From Vibrio plantisponsor (GTDB lineage Bacteria > Pseudomonadota > Gammaproteobacteria > Enterobacterales > Vibrionaceae): a DNA stretch of 64,000 nt. Below, one piece after another: positions 56,032 through 64,000 of the stretch (its first letter is position 1; the number at the start of each line of letters is the position of its first letter). The stretch covers positions 1 through 64,000 of the forward strand of contig NZ_JABEQC010000004.1 of NCBI RefSeq assembly GCF_013041605.1, written 5' to 3'. Below the pieces are notes generated by a model. The model was given only the letters and a program-made list of their open reading frames with translations, made no database searches and had not been told where the DNA came from. A program made the position numbers and the translations under genes.

Positions 56032-56868
56032 TTATGGCGCAGGGCTATATAGCCTTGGCGAGCCCGAATGAGGCAAATGAATCAAGTTCAGATTGTTTCT
56101 TCTCGCCCATTCAACAGTTAATGCGGTTGGGGCAGATAAACACACCAACGTAGAAAGCTTTGCTCTTACAGCTTTATGAATAAGCTCCAGACTGCAACGA
56201 CTGGTCACTATTGCAAAGCCGCTTTTGATATTGAGCCGCTCTGATGCCATTGCACCAATCAGCTTATCCAGCGCATTGTGACGACCAATGTCCTCGCGGC
56301 AGAGCACAATCTCCCCTTTTGCATTGGCAAATAAAGCGGCATGCAGCGCGCCGGAAATTTTTGCCGCTTGCTGATGTTGAGCGATTCTCTCTCTCAACCC
56401 TTCAAAGACTAACGGATTAGGTGCTGAGGATGAATCCAGTGGAGACAAATCAGGTAAAGCTTGTTCAAGAGCAGCAACTCCGCAGATACCACAACCGGTC
56501 GTGCCTGCCATATGACGACGTTGATTTTTCAGATTCCAAAAAGCGCGGTTACTGATTTCAACTTCTGCGAAGTGAGAGTCGCCCTGCCCGCCAATTTCTA
56601 TGTCTCGAATTTCGCTAAAGCTACTCACAATGCCAGCACTAAGGCTAAATCCGCGAACGAAATCTTCAAGATGACCGGGGGTGACCATCATCACCGCTTG
56701 GTTGATACCGTTGTAACTGATCGCTAACGCAGACTCGCTGGCTAACGGAGCATCTAGTATTTCACTTTCACCGGTTAACTCACGGTAGTAATGCGCACTC
56801 GGTGCAGCTGGCGCTTGGTTAAAATCATGCAGCTCACTGTAAGTTTGAGTATCTATCGTGCAGGACAT
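56032..56868 (-). CDS. fdhD: Formate dehydrogenase sulfurtransferase FdhD
   Basis: A 278-residue cytoplasmic protein that carries sulfur from IscS to the molybdenum cofactor of formate dehydrogenases. The catalytic Cys pair lies in GTTGCGICGVAALEQ, and CREDIGRHNALDKLIG and SRCSLELIHKAVRAK are family blocks. I start at ATG 56868, which overlaps the lysR stop as TGATG and follows a near-perfect SD (GGAGGTGAT) inside lysR. The divergent neighbour is a formate-dehydrogenase-like molybdoenzyme, its probable client. Confidence 0.93.
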   Translation of the reverse strand: MSCTIDTQTYSELHDFNQAPAAPSAHYYRELTGESEILDAPLASESALAISYNGINQAVMMVTPGHLEDFVRGFSLSAGIVSSFSEIRDIEIGGQGDSHFAEVEISNRAFWNLKNQRRHMAGTTGCGICGVAALEQALPDLSPLDSSSAPNPLVFEGLRERIAQHQQAAKISGALHAALFANAKGEIVLCREDIGRHNALDKLIGAMASERLNIKSGFAIVTSRCSLELIHKAVRAKLSTLVCLSAPTALTVEWARRNNLNLIHLPHSGSPRLYSPAP

Positions 56869-57785
56869 CAAATCACCTCCATCACTTGCATGCGTGATTT
56901 AGGCTTAGCAAACAGATGTTTCGCTTCAGCAAAGCACTGATCAACAAGCGCCGATGAGGGTTCTTGTTTACGTTTGAGTAAAACCAGAGGTGAATGCACC
57001 ACCGCTTTCTCAATCGGGACGATACGCAGTTGTTCGTTGAGTTCGGCTAACCCAGAATTGAGCGGCATAATTGCACAGCAAAGTCCGCTGGTGACCGCTT
57101 GGATTAAGTGAAAGGTGGAATTACTTTCAATCACCGTTTGCGGAACAAGTCCTTTACTACCAAAACTCAAATCGATGGAGTGGCGGTAATGCATCCCTTT
57201 TGATAGCAAACCCAATGGAATGCTGCTTAAGGATTCCCACATCACAACGTCTTCAGCAAAGTCAAAATAACGATGGTCGTAAAGCACGCCTAAATCTGTT
57301 GAACTCATTTCGACTACGTCAAAATAACTGGTATTGACCTGATCGATATAACACATGCCCAAATCCAGTTGGTTACGATTGAGCTGGTCTATGATCTGTT
57401 CAGAAGCCATAGACATAATCTGAAAACGCAATTCAGGAAAGAGTTCTGACAGTGGTTTAATAAGCTGCATTGGGTTTTGACTTGCTAAAGGAACCATGCC
57501 CAATCTTAGTGAGCCCACTAACTGACCACGGCAGTTTGCCGCTTCAGCGTGTAAGCCGTCATGCGCAGCTAATACCGTTTTCGCCCAAGCAAGAATTCGG
57601 TTCCCTGCTTCGGTAAACCCTTCAAAACGTTGGCTTCTGGTGATCAATTCAAGCTCAAGCTCTTCCTCAAGACGCCGAATTCTCATCGACAATGTTGGCT
57701 GCGTGATATGACACAACGCCGCCGCTTGGCCAAAATGTTTGGTCTGATCTAAGGCGATTAGATACTTGAGTTGTTTGATGTCCAT
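56868..57785 (-). CDS. LysR-family regulator linked to fdhD
   Basis: A 305-residue LysR regulator. The HTH is in residues 1-60 (LDQTKHFGQAAALCHITQPT and LSMRIRRLEEELELELI), followed by a two-lobe effector domain. It is divergent from the molybdoenzyme gene and co-transcribed with fdhD, so it probably regulates both. The effector is not known. A perfect FNR box lies 81-94 bases upstream of its start. Confidence 0.9.
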   Translation of the reverse strand: MDIKQLKYLIALDQTKHFGQAAALCHITQPTLSMRIRRLEEELELELITRSQRFEGFTEAGNRILAWAKTVLAAHDGLHAEAANCRGQLVGSLRLGMVPLASQNPMQLIKPLSELFPELRFQIMSMASEQIIDQLNRNQLDLGMCYIDQVNTSYFDVVEMSSTDLGVLYDHRYFDFAEDVVMWESLSSIPLGLLSKGMHYRHSIDLSFGSKGLVPQTVIESNSTFHLIQAVTSGLCCAIMPLNSGLAELNEQLRIVPIEKAVVHSPLVLLKRKQEPSSALVDQCFAEAKHLFAKPKSRMQVMEVI

Positions 57786-57865
57786 TGTCGATTGCTTTGC
57801 CTAAGGTGTTTTTGATTTGAGCGCGTTGCCGTCAATTTTTAGCAAATAAACTTCTGTTGCAATAA

Positions 57866-57879
57866 TTGATCTAAATCAA
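57866..57879. promoter_or_regulatory. FNR box proximal to lysR-fdhD
   Basis: TTGATCTAAATCAA is a perfect match to TTGAT-N4-ATCAA, 81-94 bases before the lysR ATG. FNR-type regulators bind it under oxygen limitation. Confidence 0.8.
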
Positions 57880-58127
57880 GACTATTCCTCTAAAATCCTA
57901 CGGTCAAATCTAATTTATCTATAGCGTGATAGATAGTGACTATTAAAAAAATGACGGCAGAACAAGGGATGGAATGATTATTGGAATTAAATTTAAGCAA
58001 TTAAACAACACATCAATAAATAATGTTTATCACGAAGTAATTTTTCCAGTTTGCCTAGTGCCATAGATTTTATTTATCACTCGGTCGGTAATATCAATTG
58101 GACGCATATCTTACAACGCAATAATCT

Positions 58128-58141
58128 TTGATTTAGATCAA
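58128..58141. promoter_or_regulatory. FNR box proximal to the molybdoenzyme gene
   Basis: TTGATTTAGATCAA is a perfect FNR match and the exact reverse complement of the box at 57866. It lies 161-174 bases before the start of the rightward gene. Confidence 0.8.
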
Positions 58142-58301
58142 GGCATCATATCAGCCGATCCAATCAGAAGTTAAAAAGCAGTAATCAGGATTCTTTAAAA
58201 CAACAACAAACCGTTTTACTACTGCCGCCTTATCCACATATCGCGCCTGTTTTCACCGGTACTCCTGCTTACTGTCGTTCCTGTACGTTAGGAGAAAAGT
58301 C

Positions 58302-60626
58302 GTGAGTCAAAAAGAACAAATAAAACAATACAATGGTCCTGCTGGTGGCTGGGGAGCACTGAAAGCCGTCACGAAAAGCTGGTGGGGCAGCGAGAATGCC
58401 GTTAAAAATATCCGAACCATGCTTAAAACTAACCAGAACGGCGGCTTTGACTGCCCGGGGTGTGCATGGGGAGAATCACCAGAAAGTGGCAAAGTAAACT
58501 TCTGTGAAAATGGGGCGAAAGCAGTGAACTGGGAGGCAACCAACCGTGTTGTAGACCCAGAGTTTTTCGCCACCCACAGTGTCTCCTCGCTATTGAAACA
58601 AACCGACTATTGGCTTGAGTATCAAGGTCGTATTACCCATCCAATGAAATACGACTCAGCAACGGACCACTATGTACCGATAAGTTGGGACGATGCCTAC
58701 CAACTGGTCGCTCAACATCTTAATCAACTTGAGTCACCGCATCAGGCTGAATTCTATACTTCGGGACGTGCGAGTAACGAAGCCGCGTTTTTATATCAGC
58801 TTTTTGTTCGCGCTTTCGGTACCAACAACTTTCCTGACTGCTCTAACATGTGTCACGAAGCCAGCGCCATCGGCATGAAAGATACGATTGGTGTTGGTAA
58901 AGGTACGGTGATTTTTGATGATTTCGCCAAAGCCGATGCCATCTTTGTGATTGGTCAGAACCCAGGAACCAACCACCCACGTATGCTTGAACCTCTTCGT
59001 GAAGCGGTCAAACGTGGCGCGCAAGTCATATGTTTAAACCCGCTGAAAGAGCGTGGTTTGGAGCGTTTTCAAAACCCACAAGTTCCAATTGAAATGCTGC
59101 GTAATGGTTCAAAACCAACCAATACAGCCTATTTGAGACCAGCTCTCGGTGGTGACATGGCAGTGTTTCGTGGTATCGCTAAATTCCTACTGCAATGGGA
59201 ACGCGAAGCAGTAGAAACCGGTGGCAAAGCTGTTTTTGATAGAGATTTCATCAATAACCATACCATTGGGATTGATGAATATTTGAAAGAAGTCGATGCC
59301 ACAACGTGGGAACATATTGCTGAACAATCTGGCTTAGAGCTACATGAAATCGAAACCGTTGCCGATATGTATCGCCGGTCAGAGCGTGTGATCATGTGCT
59401 GGGCAATGGGACTTACTCAGCATCGTCACTCAGTACCTACGATTAAAGAAGTAGCGAACGTGCAAATGTTGCGCGGCAACGTAGGTAAGCCCGGAGCAGG
59501 TCTTTCTCCTGTTCGTGGACACAGTAACGTACAAGGTGACCGTACTATGGGTATTGATGAGAAACCATCGACTGCCCTTTTAGACAGCATTGAGCGTCGC
59601 TTCAATTTCAAAGTACCACGCGAGATTGGTCACAACACCATCCAAGCGATTAAAGCGATGGAAGAGCAACAGTCGAAAGTGTTCATTGGTTTAGGTGGGA
59701 ACTTCGCCCAAGCAACGCCGGACACTGAGCGTACTCACCTTGCAATGAAAAACTGTAATCTGACCGTTCATATTTCAACCAAGCTAAACCGTTCTCACCT
59801 AGTGACAGGTAAAGATGCCCTTATCCTACCTTGCTTAGGACGTACAGAAATTGATGTTCAAGATCATGGACAACAAGGTATCACTGTTGAGGACACATTC
59901 AGTATGGTCCATATCTCCTATGGTCAATTGAAACCTCGCTCGGAACATTTACGTTCAGAGCCAGCCATCATTGCCGGAATTGCCCGTGCGACTCTCGGCT
60001 GCCACCCGATTGACTGGAACTGGGCAATTCAGGATTACGAACGTATCCGCGATTTGATTTCTGAGACTATTCCTGGTTTTACCGATTTCAATCAAAAACT
60101 GCGTAATCCAGGTGGCTTCCATCTTGTAAACTCAGCAGCAGAACGTAAATGGAATACCCCATCAGGTAAAGCACAGTTTAGTGACAGCCCGTTACCCAAA
60201 CAGCTGATCAACGAGGCCGTCTTGGAGCAAGGCAACAAACCCGATTTGATATTGCAAACCATGCGTTCACACGACCAATACAACACCACTCTTTATGGTT
60301 TGAACGACCGCTATCGCGGTGTGTTTGGTATGCGTGAAGTGCTGTTTGTCAATGAAGATGATATTGCCAAACTTGGATTTGAAAACGGTGACAAGGTGGA
60401 TATGGTGTCGCTTTGGGAAGATGGCGTTACTCGTAAAGTACAAGGCTTTACCTTAGTAGCGTACGATATTCCTAGAGGTCAGGCTGCCGCATATTATCCA
60501 GAAACCAATCCGCTTGTACCTTTGGATAGCTATGGAGAAAGAACCTTTACTCCAACGTCTAAGTTCATCGCAATCAAGCTTGAAAAAGCCTCTTCAGATG
60601 AAATTCAACGTTCTAAAGTCGAATAA
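58302..60626 (+). CDS. FdhF/YdeP-family molybdopterin oxidoreductase
   Basis: A 774-residue cytoplasmic protein closely resembling E. coli YdeP. The N-terminal FDCPGCAW (C51, C54) with C68 in NFCENGAKA marks an Fe-S site of reduced type. The molybdopterin region has EFYTSGRASNEAAFLYQLF and FPDCSNMCHEASAIGM, in which Cys takes the place of the Sec or Cys Mo ligand. Also seen are IGQNPGTNHPRMLEPL and VRGHSNVQGDRTMG. It starts with GTG after AGGAGA. No signal peptide or partner subunit is present. YdeP-type proteins are linked to acid resistance in E. coli; formate oxidation is inferred from fdhD beside it. Confidence 0.9.
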   Translation: MSQKEQIKQYNGPAGGWGALKAVTKSWWGSENAVKNIRTMLKTNQNGGFDCPGCAWGESPESGKVNFCENGAKAVNWEATNRVVDPEFFATHSVSSLLKQTDYWLEYQGRITHPMKYDSATDHYVPISWDDAYQLVAQHLNQLESPHQAEFYTSGRASNEAAFLYQLFVRAFGTNNFPDCSNMCHEASAIGMKDTIGVGKGTVIFDDFAKADAIFVIGQNPGTNHPRMLEPLREAVKRGAQVICLNPLKERGLERFQNPQVPIEMLRNGSKPTNTAYLRPALGGDMAVFRGIAKFLLQWEREAVETGGKAVFDRDFINNHTIGIDEYLKEVDATTWEHIAEQSGLELHEIETVADMYRRSERVIMCWAMGLTQHRHSVPTIKEVANVQMLRGNVGKPGAGLSPVRGHSNVQGDRTMGIDEKPSTALLDSIERRFNFKVPREIGHNTIQAIKAMEEQQSKVFIGLGGNFAQATPDTERTHLAMKNCNLTVHISTKLNRSHLVTGKDALILPCLGRTEIDVQDHGQQGITVEDTFSMVHISYGQLKPRSEHLRSEPAIIAGIARATLGCHPIDWNWAIQDYERIRDLISETIPGFTDFNQKLRNPGGFHLVNSAAERKWNTPSGKAQFSDSPLPKQLINEAVLEQGNKPDLILQTMRSHDQYNTTLYGLNDRYRGVFGMREVLFVNEDDIAKLGFENGDKVDMVSLWEDGVTRKVQGFTLVAYDIPRGQAAAYYPETNPLVPLDSYGERTFTPTSKFIAIKLEKASSDEIQRSKVE

Positions 60627-60651
60627 AAGAATCTGAATTAGCAAACACAAA

Positions 60652-60727
60652 AAAACCACCCGACACTTCATGCATTATTTAGCGATATAAAGTTAAACGA
60701 TGCAGAGTTAAGGTGGTTTTCTTTTTC
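60652..60727. terminator. Long bidirectional terminator structure
   Basis: AAAACCACC (60652-60660) pairs with GGTGGTTTT (60712-60720), enclosing about 50 bases with a shorter TGCAT/ATGCA pairing. T runs flank both sides (CTTTTTC to the right and a minus-strand T run to the left). It serves the convergent molybdoenzyme and queD genes. Confidence 0.75.
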
Positions 60728-60765
60728 AGCTTGAAGCGTCGACGAGTCAGCCGCTACAGAGCGAG

Positions 60766-61131
60766 TTAGGCTTCGCCAGTATAGATACAGCCAGCGGTAC
60801 AGGTTTCTTTGATTTCAACTTTGCTCAGCAAAGGCAAAGACGGTTTAAGCTGCTGCCAAATCCACTTCGCAAGAACTTCACTGGTCGGGTTTTCTAACCC
60901 TTCAATATCATTCAGATAGTAGTGATCCAGTCTGTCATAGATAGGTTTGAATGCAGCTTTGATTTCTGCGAAATCCACTAACCACCCTGTATGCGGGTCA
61001 ACATCGCCAGCGACGTATAGGCGAACCAAAAATGAGTGTCCATGCAAACGGCCACACTTATGCCCTTCTGGTACATGCGGTAAGTGGTGCGCGGCTTCGA
61101 ACATGAACTCTTTGTAAATTTCAGTCTTCAT
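60766..61131 (-). CDS. queD: 6-carboxy-tetrahydropterin synthase QueD
   Basis: A 121-residue enzyme of queuosine biosynthesis that converts dihydroneopterin triphosphate to 6-carboxy-tetrahydropterin. Zinc ligands are the His of [10 protein letters not shown] and LHGHSF (H30, H32), catalytic Cys26 is in [12 protein letters not shown], and the C-terminal ETCTAGCIY is usual. I start at ATG 61131 (MKTEIYKEF); a 29-codon longer frame has no support and the family is about 120 residues. Single gene, convergent with the molybdoenzyme. Confidence 0.94.
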   Translation of the reverse strand: MKTEIYKEFMFEAAHHLPHVPEGHKCGRLHGHSFLVRLYVAGDVDPHTGWLVDFAEIKAAFKPIYDRLDHYYLNDIEGLENPTSEVLAKWIWQQLKPSLPLLSKVEIKETCTAGCIYTGEA

Positions 61132-61432
61132 ATTGGTGATCAGTCTATCAATCTGGCTAGTAAAAATGAGGCGCAATAGTAAGTAATCTGACACTAGGAA
61201 ACAAGCGTAGGATCTCACTTTTCACTGCAATTTCAGTTTTAACAAAACAATAATTCGATGTCGAAATTATGGCAGCAGCGTCAAATTTCTGAGCACAGCA
61301 TTTCTGTGTCACAAATATAAAATCCATATTTTGTATGTGGTCACAGTAACAAAAACACTCATTTTCCCTTTATTTTCTAACGTCTATATTTAGTTAAATA
61401 ATATTTAATAACTCTATAACAATAAGACCATT
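61132..61432. other. Divergent intergenic region queD / chemoreceptor
   Basis: About 300 AT-rich bases. An imperfect palindrome around 61308-61350 (GTGTCACAAATATAAAAT facing ATATTTTGTATGTGGTCAC) could be a regulator site. I did not recognise a preQ1 riboswitch or a clear sigma-28 promoter. Confidence 0.4.
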
Positions 61433-63046
61433 ATGAGCTCAACAATTACCTCCAAACTACTTCTGACGCTGGTGACAGTTTTCGCACTGGTTCTGGCTAG
61501 TTCAACTATTTATCAGTCTATTCAACAACGGGATTTGATTAACTCCGTCTTGGGTGAGCAACTGCACGATAAAGCCAGCAACTATTTCGATAGCCTCAAT
61601 ATGATGATGCTTACCGGCACTATGGCGCAGAAAGAAACGCTGCGTCAAAAAGCCTTAGCGCAAGATGGTATTGAACAAGTGCGTGTTTTGCGCTCTGACT
61701 TAGTCAGTAAACTTTATGGTCCGGGTCAGGAAAACCAAACACCTGTTGACGATATTGATAAACGTGCATTGAAAGGCGAATACATTTTAGAGCCGATAGA
61801 AGCGAGTTGGGGTAAAGGCATTGTTGTCGCTCTGCCGATGAAATCCAGCGAAAACTATCGCGGCACAAACTGTGTGGCTTGCCACATGGCGCCTGAGGGC
61901 GAAGTGTTGGGGGTTATCCGCCTTGAGTACAACCTAAGTCATATCAACAGCCTGATTAACCACAGAACTCTGATTGGTGTCGGAATCATGGCTGCTATCG
62001 CTATTGTTGGCTTCTTGATTACACTCACGCTGATTAAGAGATTCATTGTAAGACCATTGCAAACAACCACACTGTTTATGAGTCAGGTCAGTAAAAGTAA
62101 AGATCTTTCACCGCGACTTGATAACGGCAAGAAGGACGAATTGGGACAACTCGCTGCCTCAATTAACTCCCTTATGGACACCGTATCGGACAGCTTGCAA
62201 CAAGTACAAACAACATCACATTCCCTCGCCTCTTCCGCTAATCAGCTAACGGGCGTCGCGCAGGTAACAGACAGAGCGGCGAATAATCAACAAAGTGAAA
62301 CTTCTGATGTGCAGTACAACATCGAAGAAATGCAAAATAAGCAGCACGAAGTTGAGCTGTCGACAGCGGATGCAGCTCAATTAGTCAAACACACCACAAA
62401 TGTTGCCCAAACTAGTGCGAAACAAGCGCACTCTGCCAGCGAAGATATTAAAAACTTGGTTGGTGACATTGAAGATGTGAAAAATAAAATAGCGCAGCTG
62501 AACAACCAAACTGGCGAAGTTTCTACCATTTTGGGCGTGATTAGAGGTATCGCCGAACAAACCAACCTACTTGCACTGAACGCGGCGATTGAAGCGGCAC
62601 GAGCTGGCGAACAAGGTCGTGGATTTGCCGTGGTGGCTGACGAAGTTCGTAACCTTGCTTCGCGTACCGCAGAAGCGACGGGGAATATTGAGAAAATTAT
62701 TGCCCAGTTCCAAAGAGAGAGCGAAGAGTCGATGGTTTCAGTCGATAGCGTCTGTTCAGAGGCTCATGCCCGCTCAAATGAAATTGAAGAACTCTCTGCT
62801 GCGATGACGAATGTTGTAGCTGAAATGAAGCAGGTTCTCGAGCATACTGAAAGTATTCAGCGCCAGACACAGATGACTACACAAGTAAGCCAGAATGTTC
62901 AGCAAAAAGTAGAAGTGATCGCACGCCACGCGCAAGACACTTCTCACTCAGCAACAGAAACGCGCGAAATCAGCTTAAATCTAGAGCAATTGTCACAACA
63001 ACTGGAGTCTTTGCTCAATCAATTTACTCTTTCGCGTAAGAATTAA
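61433..63046 (+). CDS. Methyl-accepting chemotaxis protein with periplasmic haem c motif
   Basis: A 537-residue chemoreceptor. Span 1 is about 8-26, the periplasmic sensor about 30-178, span 2 about 180-203, HAMP about 204-258, and the rest is the signalling coiled coil with the hairpin tip [20 protein letters not shown] and [13 protein letters not shown]. The sensor contains C147-V-A-C150-H151 (CVACH), a c-type haem attachment motif, at its membrane-proximal end. Haem-bearing MCP sensors are known in Geobacter, where they report redox state or gas ligands. Here redox or energy taxis is inferred. It lacks a C-terminal NWETF-like CheR pentapeptide. Confidence 0.92.
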   Translation: MSSTITSKLLLTLVTVFALVLASSTIYQSIQQRDLINSVLGEQLHDKASNYFDSLNMMMLTGTMAQKETLRQKALAQDGIEQVRVLRSDLVSKLYGPGQENQTPVDDIDKRALKGEYILEPIEASWGKGIVVALPMKSSENYRGTNCVACHMAPEGEVLGVIRLEYNLSHINSLINHRTLIGVGIMAAIAIVGFLITLTLIKRFIVRPLQTTTLFMSQVSKSKDLSPRLDNGKKDELGQLAASINSLMDTVSDSLQQVQTTSHSLASSANQLTGVAQVTDRAANNQQSETSDVQYNIEEMQNKQHEVELSTADAAQLVKHTTNVAQTSAKQAHSASEDIKNLVGDIEDVKNKIAQLNNQTGEVSTILGVIRGIAEQTNLLALNAAIEAARAGEQGRGFAVVADEVRNLASRTAEATGNIEKIIAQFQRESEESMVSVDSVCSEAHARSNEIEELSAAMTNVVAEMKQVLEHTESIQRQTQMTTQVSQNVQQKVEVIARHAQDTSHSATETREISLNLEQLSQQLESLLNQFTLSRKN

Positions 63047-63123
63047 CCACCAAAGTAAGATTAAAGGTTGAAGCTGACGAATTGACAGGTAATATGTCCC
63101 GTTGAATCAATAAGAATTCTATC

Positions 63124-63180
63124 CAACCCAATGAATCGTCTATTTAATAAACAATAATGACGAAAAAACACATTGGGTTG
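63124..63180 (+). promoter_or_regulatory. Inverted repeat in the asnS leader
   Basis: CAACCCAATG (63124-63133) and CATTGGGTTG (63171-63180) are perfect complements 37 bases apart, ending 31 bases before the asnS ATG. It could be a leader hairpin that controls asnS or the terminator of the chemoreceptor gene; no T tract follows. Confidence 0.45.
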
Positions 63181-63211
63181 AATGTTTACCTCAATGGAGA
63201 CTATATCAAAC

Positions 63212-64000
63212 ATGACTTACGCGCCTGTAACTGACGTACTTGGCGGCAAGCTAGCAGTAGACAGTGAAGTCACTGTACGCGGCTGGATCCGTACACGTCG
63301 TGATTCCAAAGCTGGAATCTCTTTCCTTGCCATTTATGACGGCTCTTGTTTCGACCCGATTCAGGCCGTGGTCCCAAATAATCTTAATAATTACGAAAAC
63401 GAAGTATTAAAGCTAACAACTGGCTGCTCTGTTGAAGTAACAGGTAAGATTGTTGAGTCTCCAGCGTCTGGTCAAGATTTCGAACTAGCAGCAACTGAAG
63501 TTAAAGTTGTTGGCTGGGTTGAAGATGCTGAAACATACCCAATGGCGAAAACTCGTCACTCTATCGAGTATCTTCGTGAAGTTGCACACCTTCGCCCACG
63601 CACTAACGTCATTGGTGCGGTTGCTCGTGTACGTAACTCTCTTTCTCAAGCAATTCACCGTTTTTACCATGAGCAAGGCTACTTCTGGATGTCGGCTCCA
63701 CTTATCACAGCTTCAGATGCTGAAGGTGCTGGTGAGATGTTCCGCGTATCAACGCTTGATATGGCTAACCTGCCACTAGATGACAAAGGTAATGTTGATT
63801 ACAACGAAGACTTCTTCGGTAAAGAAACGTTCCTAACTGTATCTGGTCAGCTAAACGCAGAAGCATACGCTTGTGCATTAAGCAAAGTGTACACTTTCGG
63901 CCCGACTTTCCGTGCTGAAAACTCAAACACTAGCCGTCACCTTGCTGAATTCTGGATGGTTGAGCCTGAAGTTGCGTTTGCAGAACTTGATGACGTAGCG
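63212..64000 (+). CDS. asnS: Asparaginyl-tRNA synthetase (5' part)
   Basis: The first 263 codons of a class IIb synthetase that charges tRNA-Asn; the gene continues beyond the right edge. The OB-fold anticodon-binding domain ([20 protein letters not shown]) and class II motif 1 region ([17 protein letters not shown]) lead to motif 2 ([20 protein letters not shown]). The sequence is very close to E. coli AsnS. ATG 63212 gives the standard N-terminus ([10 protein letters not shown]); an in-frame ATG at 63194 would add six residues. Confidence 0.97.
   Translation, partial: MTYAPVTDVLGGKLAVDSEVTVRGWIRTRRDSKAGISFLAIYDGSCFDPIQAVVPNNLNNYENEVLKLTTGCSVEVTGKIVESPASGQDFELAATEVKVVGWVEDAETYPMAKTRHSIEYLREVAHLRPRTNVIGAVARVRNSLSQAIHRFYHEQGYFWMSAPLITASDAEGAGEMFRVSTLDMANLPLDDKGNVDYNEDFFGKETFLTVSGQLNAEAYACALSKVYTFGPTFRAENSNTSRHLAEFWMVEPEVAFAELDDVA

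Larger units (their letters stand above)
57786..58301. promoter_or_regulatory. Divergent control region lysR / molybdoenzyme
   Basis: A 516-base AT-rich region without a gene. It contains two perfect FNR boxes, one near each promoter, and GTTAGGAGAAAAGTC as SD of the rightward gene. LysR sites of the T-N11-A type are too loose to assign by eye. Confidence 0.6.

Noticed and set aside
58302..60626. Selenocysteine codon in the FdhF-like gene
   Set aside because: The frame has no internal TGA; the Mo-ligand region carries Cys (FPDCSNMCHEAS).

Overview
The window looks like a stretch of a Vibrio (or close relative) chromosome. The signs are a superintegron-type tyrosine integrase divergent from an attI site and cassettes with a VCR-like attC, an NqrM-type protein, and Vibrio-typical sets such as dgkA-eptA, tyrR-rimJ, sdaC-sdaA and ycjX-ycjF. 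Base composition is about that of Vibrio and I saw no sharp break outside the integron edge. I found no rRNA, tRNA, CRISPR, insertion sequence or prophage genes. The species cannot be named from this evidence.

Layout. 1-1890: proximal end of an integron, with one partial and one complete leftward cassette, an attC, attI and the integrase gene. 1912-9372: a leftward galactoside operon (solute-binding protein, two permeases, LacZ, MalK-type ATPase) behind a GalR/LacI-type operator. 9745-10922: cobU-cobC. 11234-14431: tctCBA tricarboxylate transporter. 14599-16600: dgkA-eptA envelope genes. 16746-22124: small conserved genes, a LysE exporter with an AraC regulator, an orphan amino-acid binding protein and an ABC-F ATPase. 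22496-26210: mglBAC galactose importer with two operators like the one before the lac-type operon. 26671-27824: NifX-like protein, NqrM-like protein and an SMR exporter. 27927-31496: dCACHE histidine kinase with an HD-GYP response regulator. 31901-34448: NUDIX, sugar-efflux-like MFS and two small unknowns. 34739-37967: DASS transporter, CRP-like-domain kinase and response regulator. 38311-41523: tyrR, rimJ, HD protein and DUF2947-like protein. 41611-47507: ycjXF, a small membrane protein, fumarase and divergent pabB. 47592-51176: nudL, sdaC, sdaA. 51362-55938: macA-macB-outer membrane factor. 56032-60626: lysR-fdhD divergent from a YdeP/FdhF-type molybdoenzyme, with a perfect FNR box on each side of the shared control region. 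60766-64000: queD, a chemoreceptor with a periplasmic haem c motif, and the start of asnS.

How the parts work together. The lac-type and mgl operons probably form one galactose/galactoside regulon: the ABC importer and LacZ release galactose and Mgl recovers it. The FNR boxes, formate-dehydrogenase-like enzyme, FdhD, fumarase, DASS and Tct carboxylate transporters, NqrM-like protein and haem-bearing chemoreceptor point to respiratory flexibility. Several operons place a hairpin just after the first, abundantly needed gene (galactoside binding protein, tctC, mglB; also sdaC), which fits graded expression.

Functions are from family recognition by eye; start choices use visible Shine-Dalgarno (SD) sequences. 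No searches were run.
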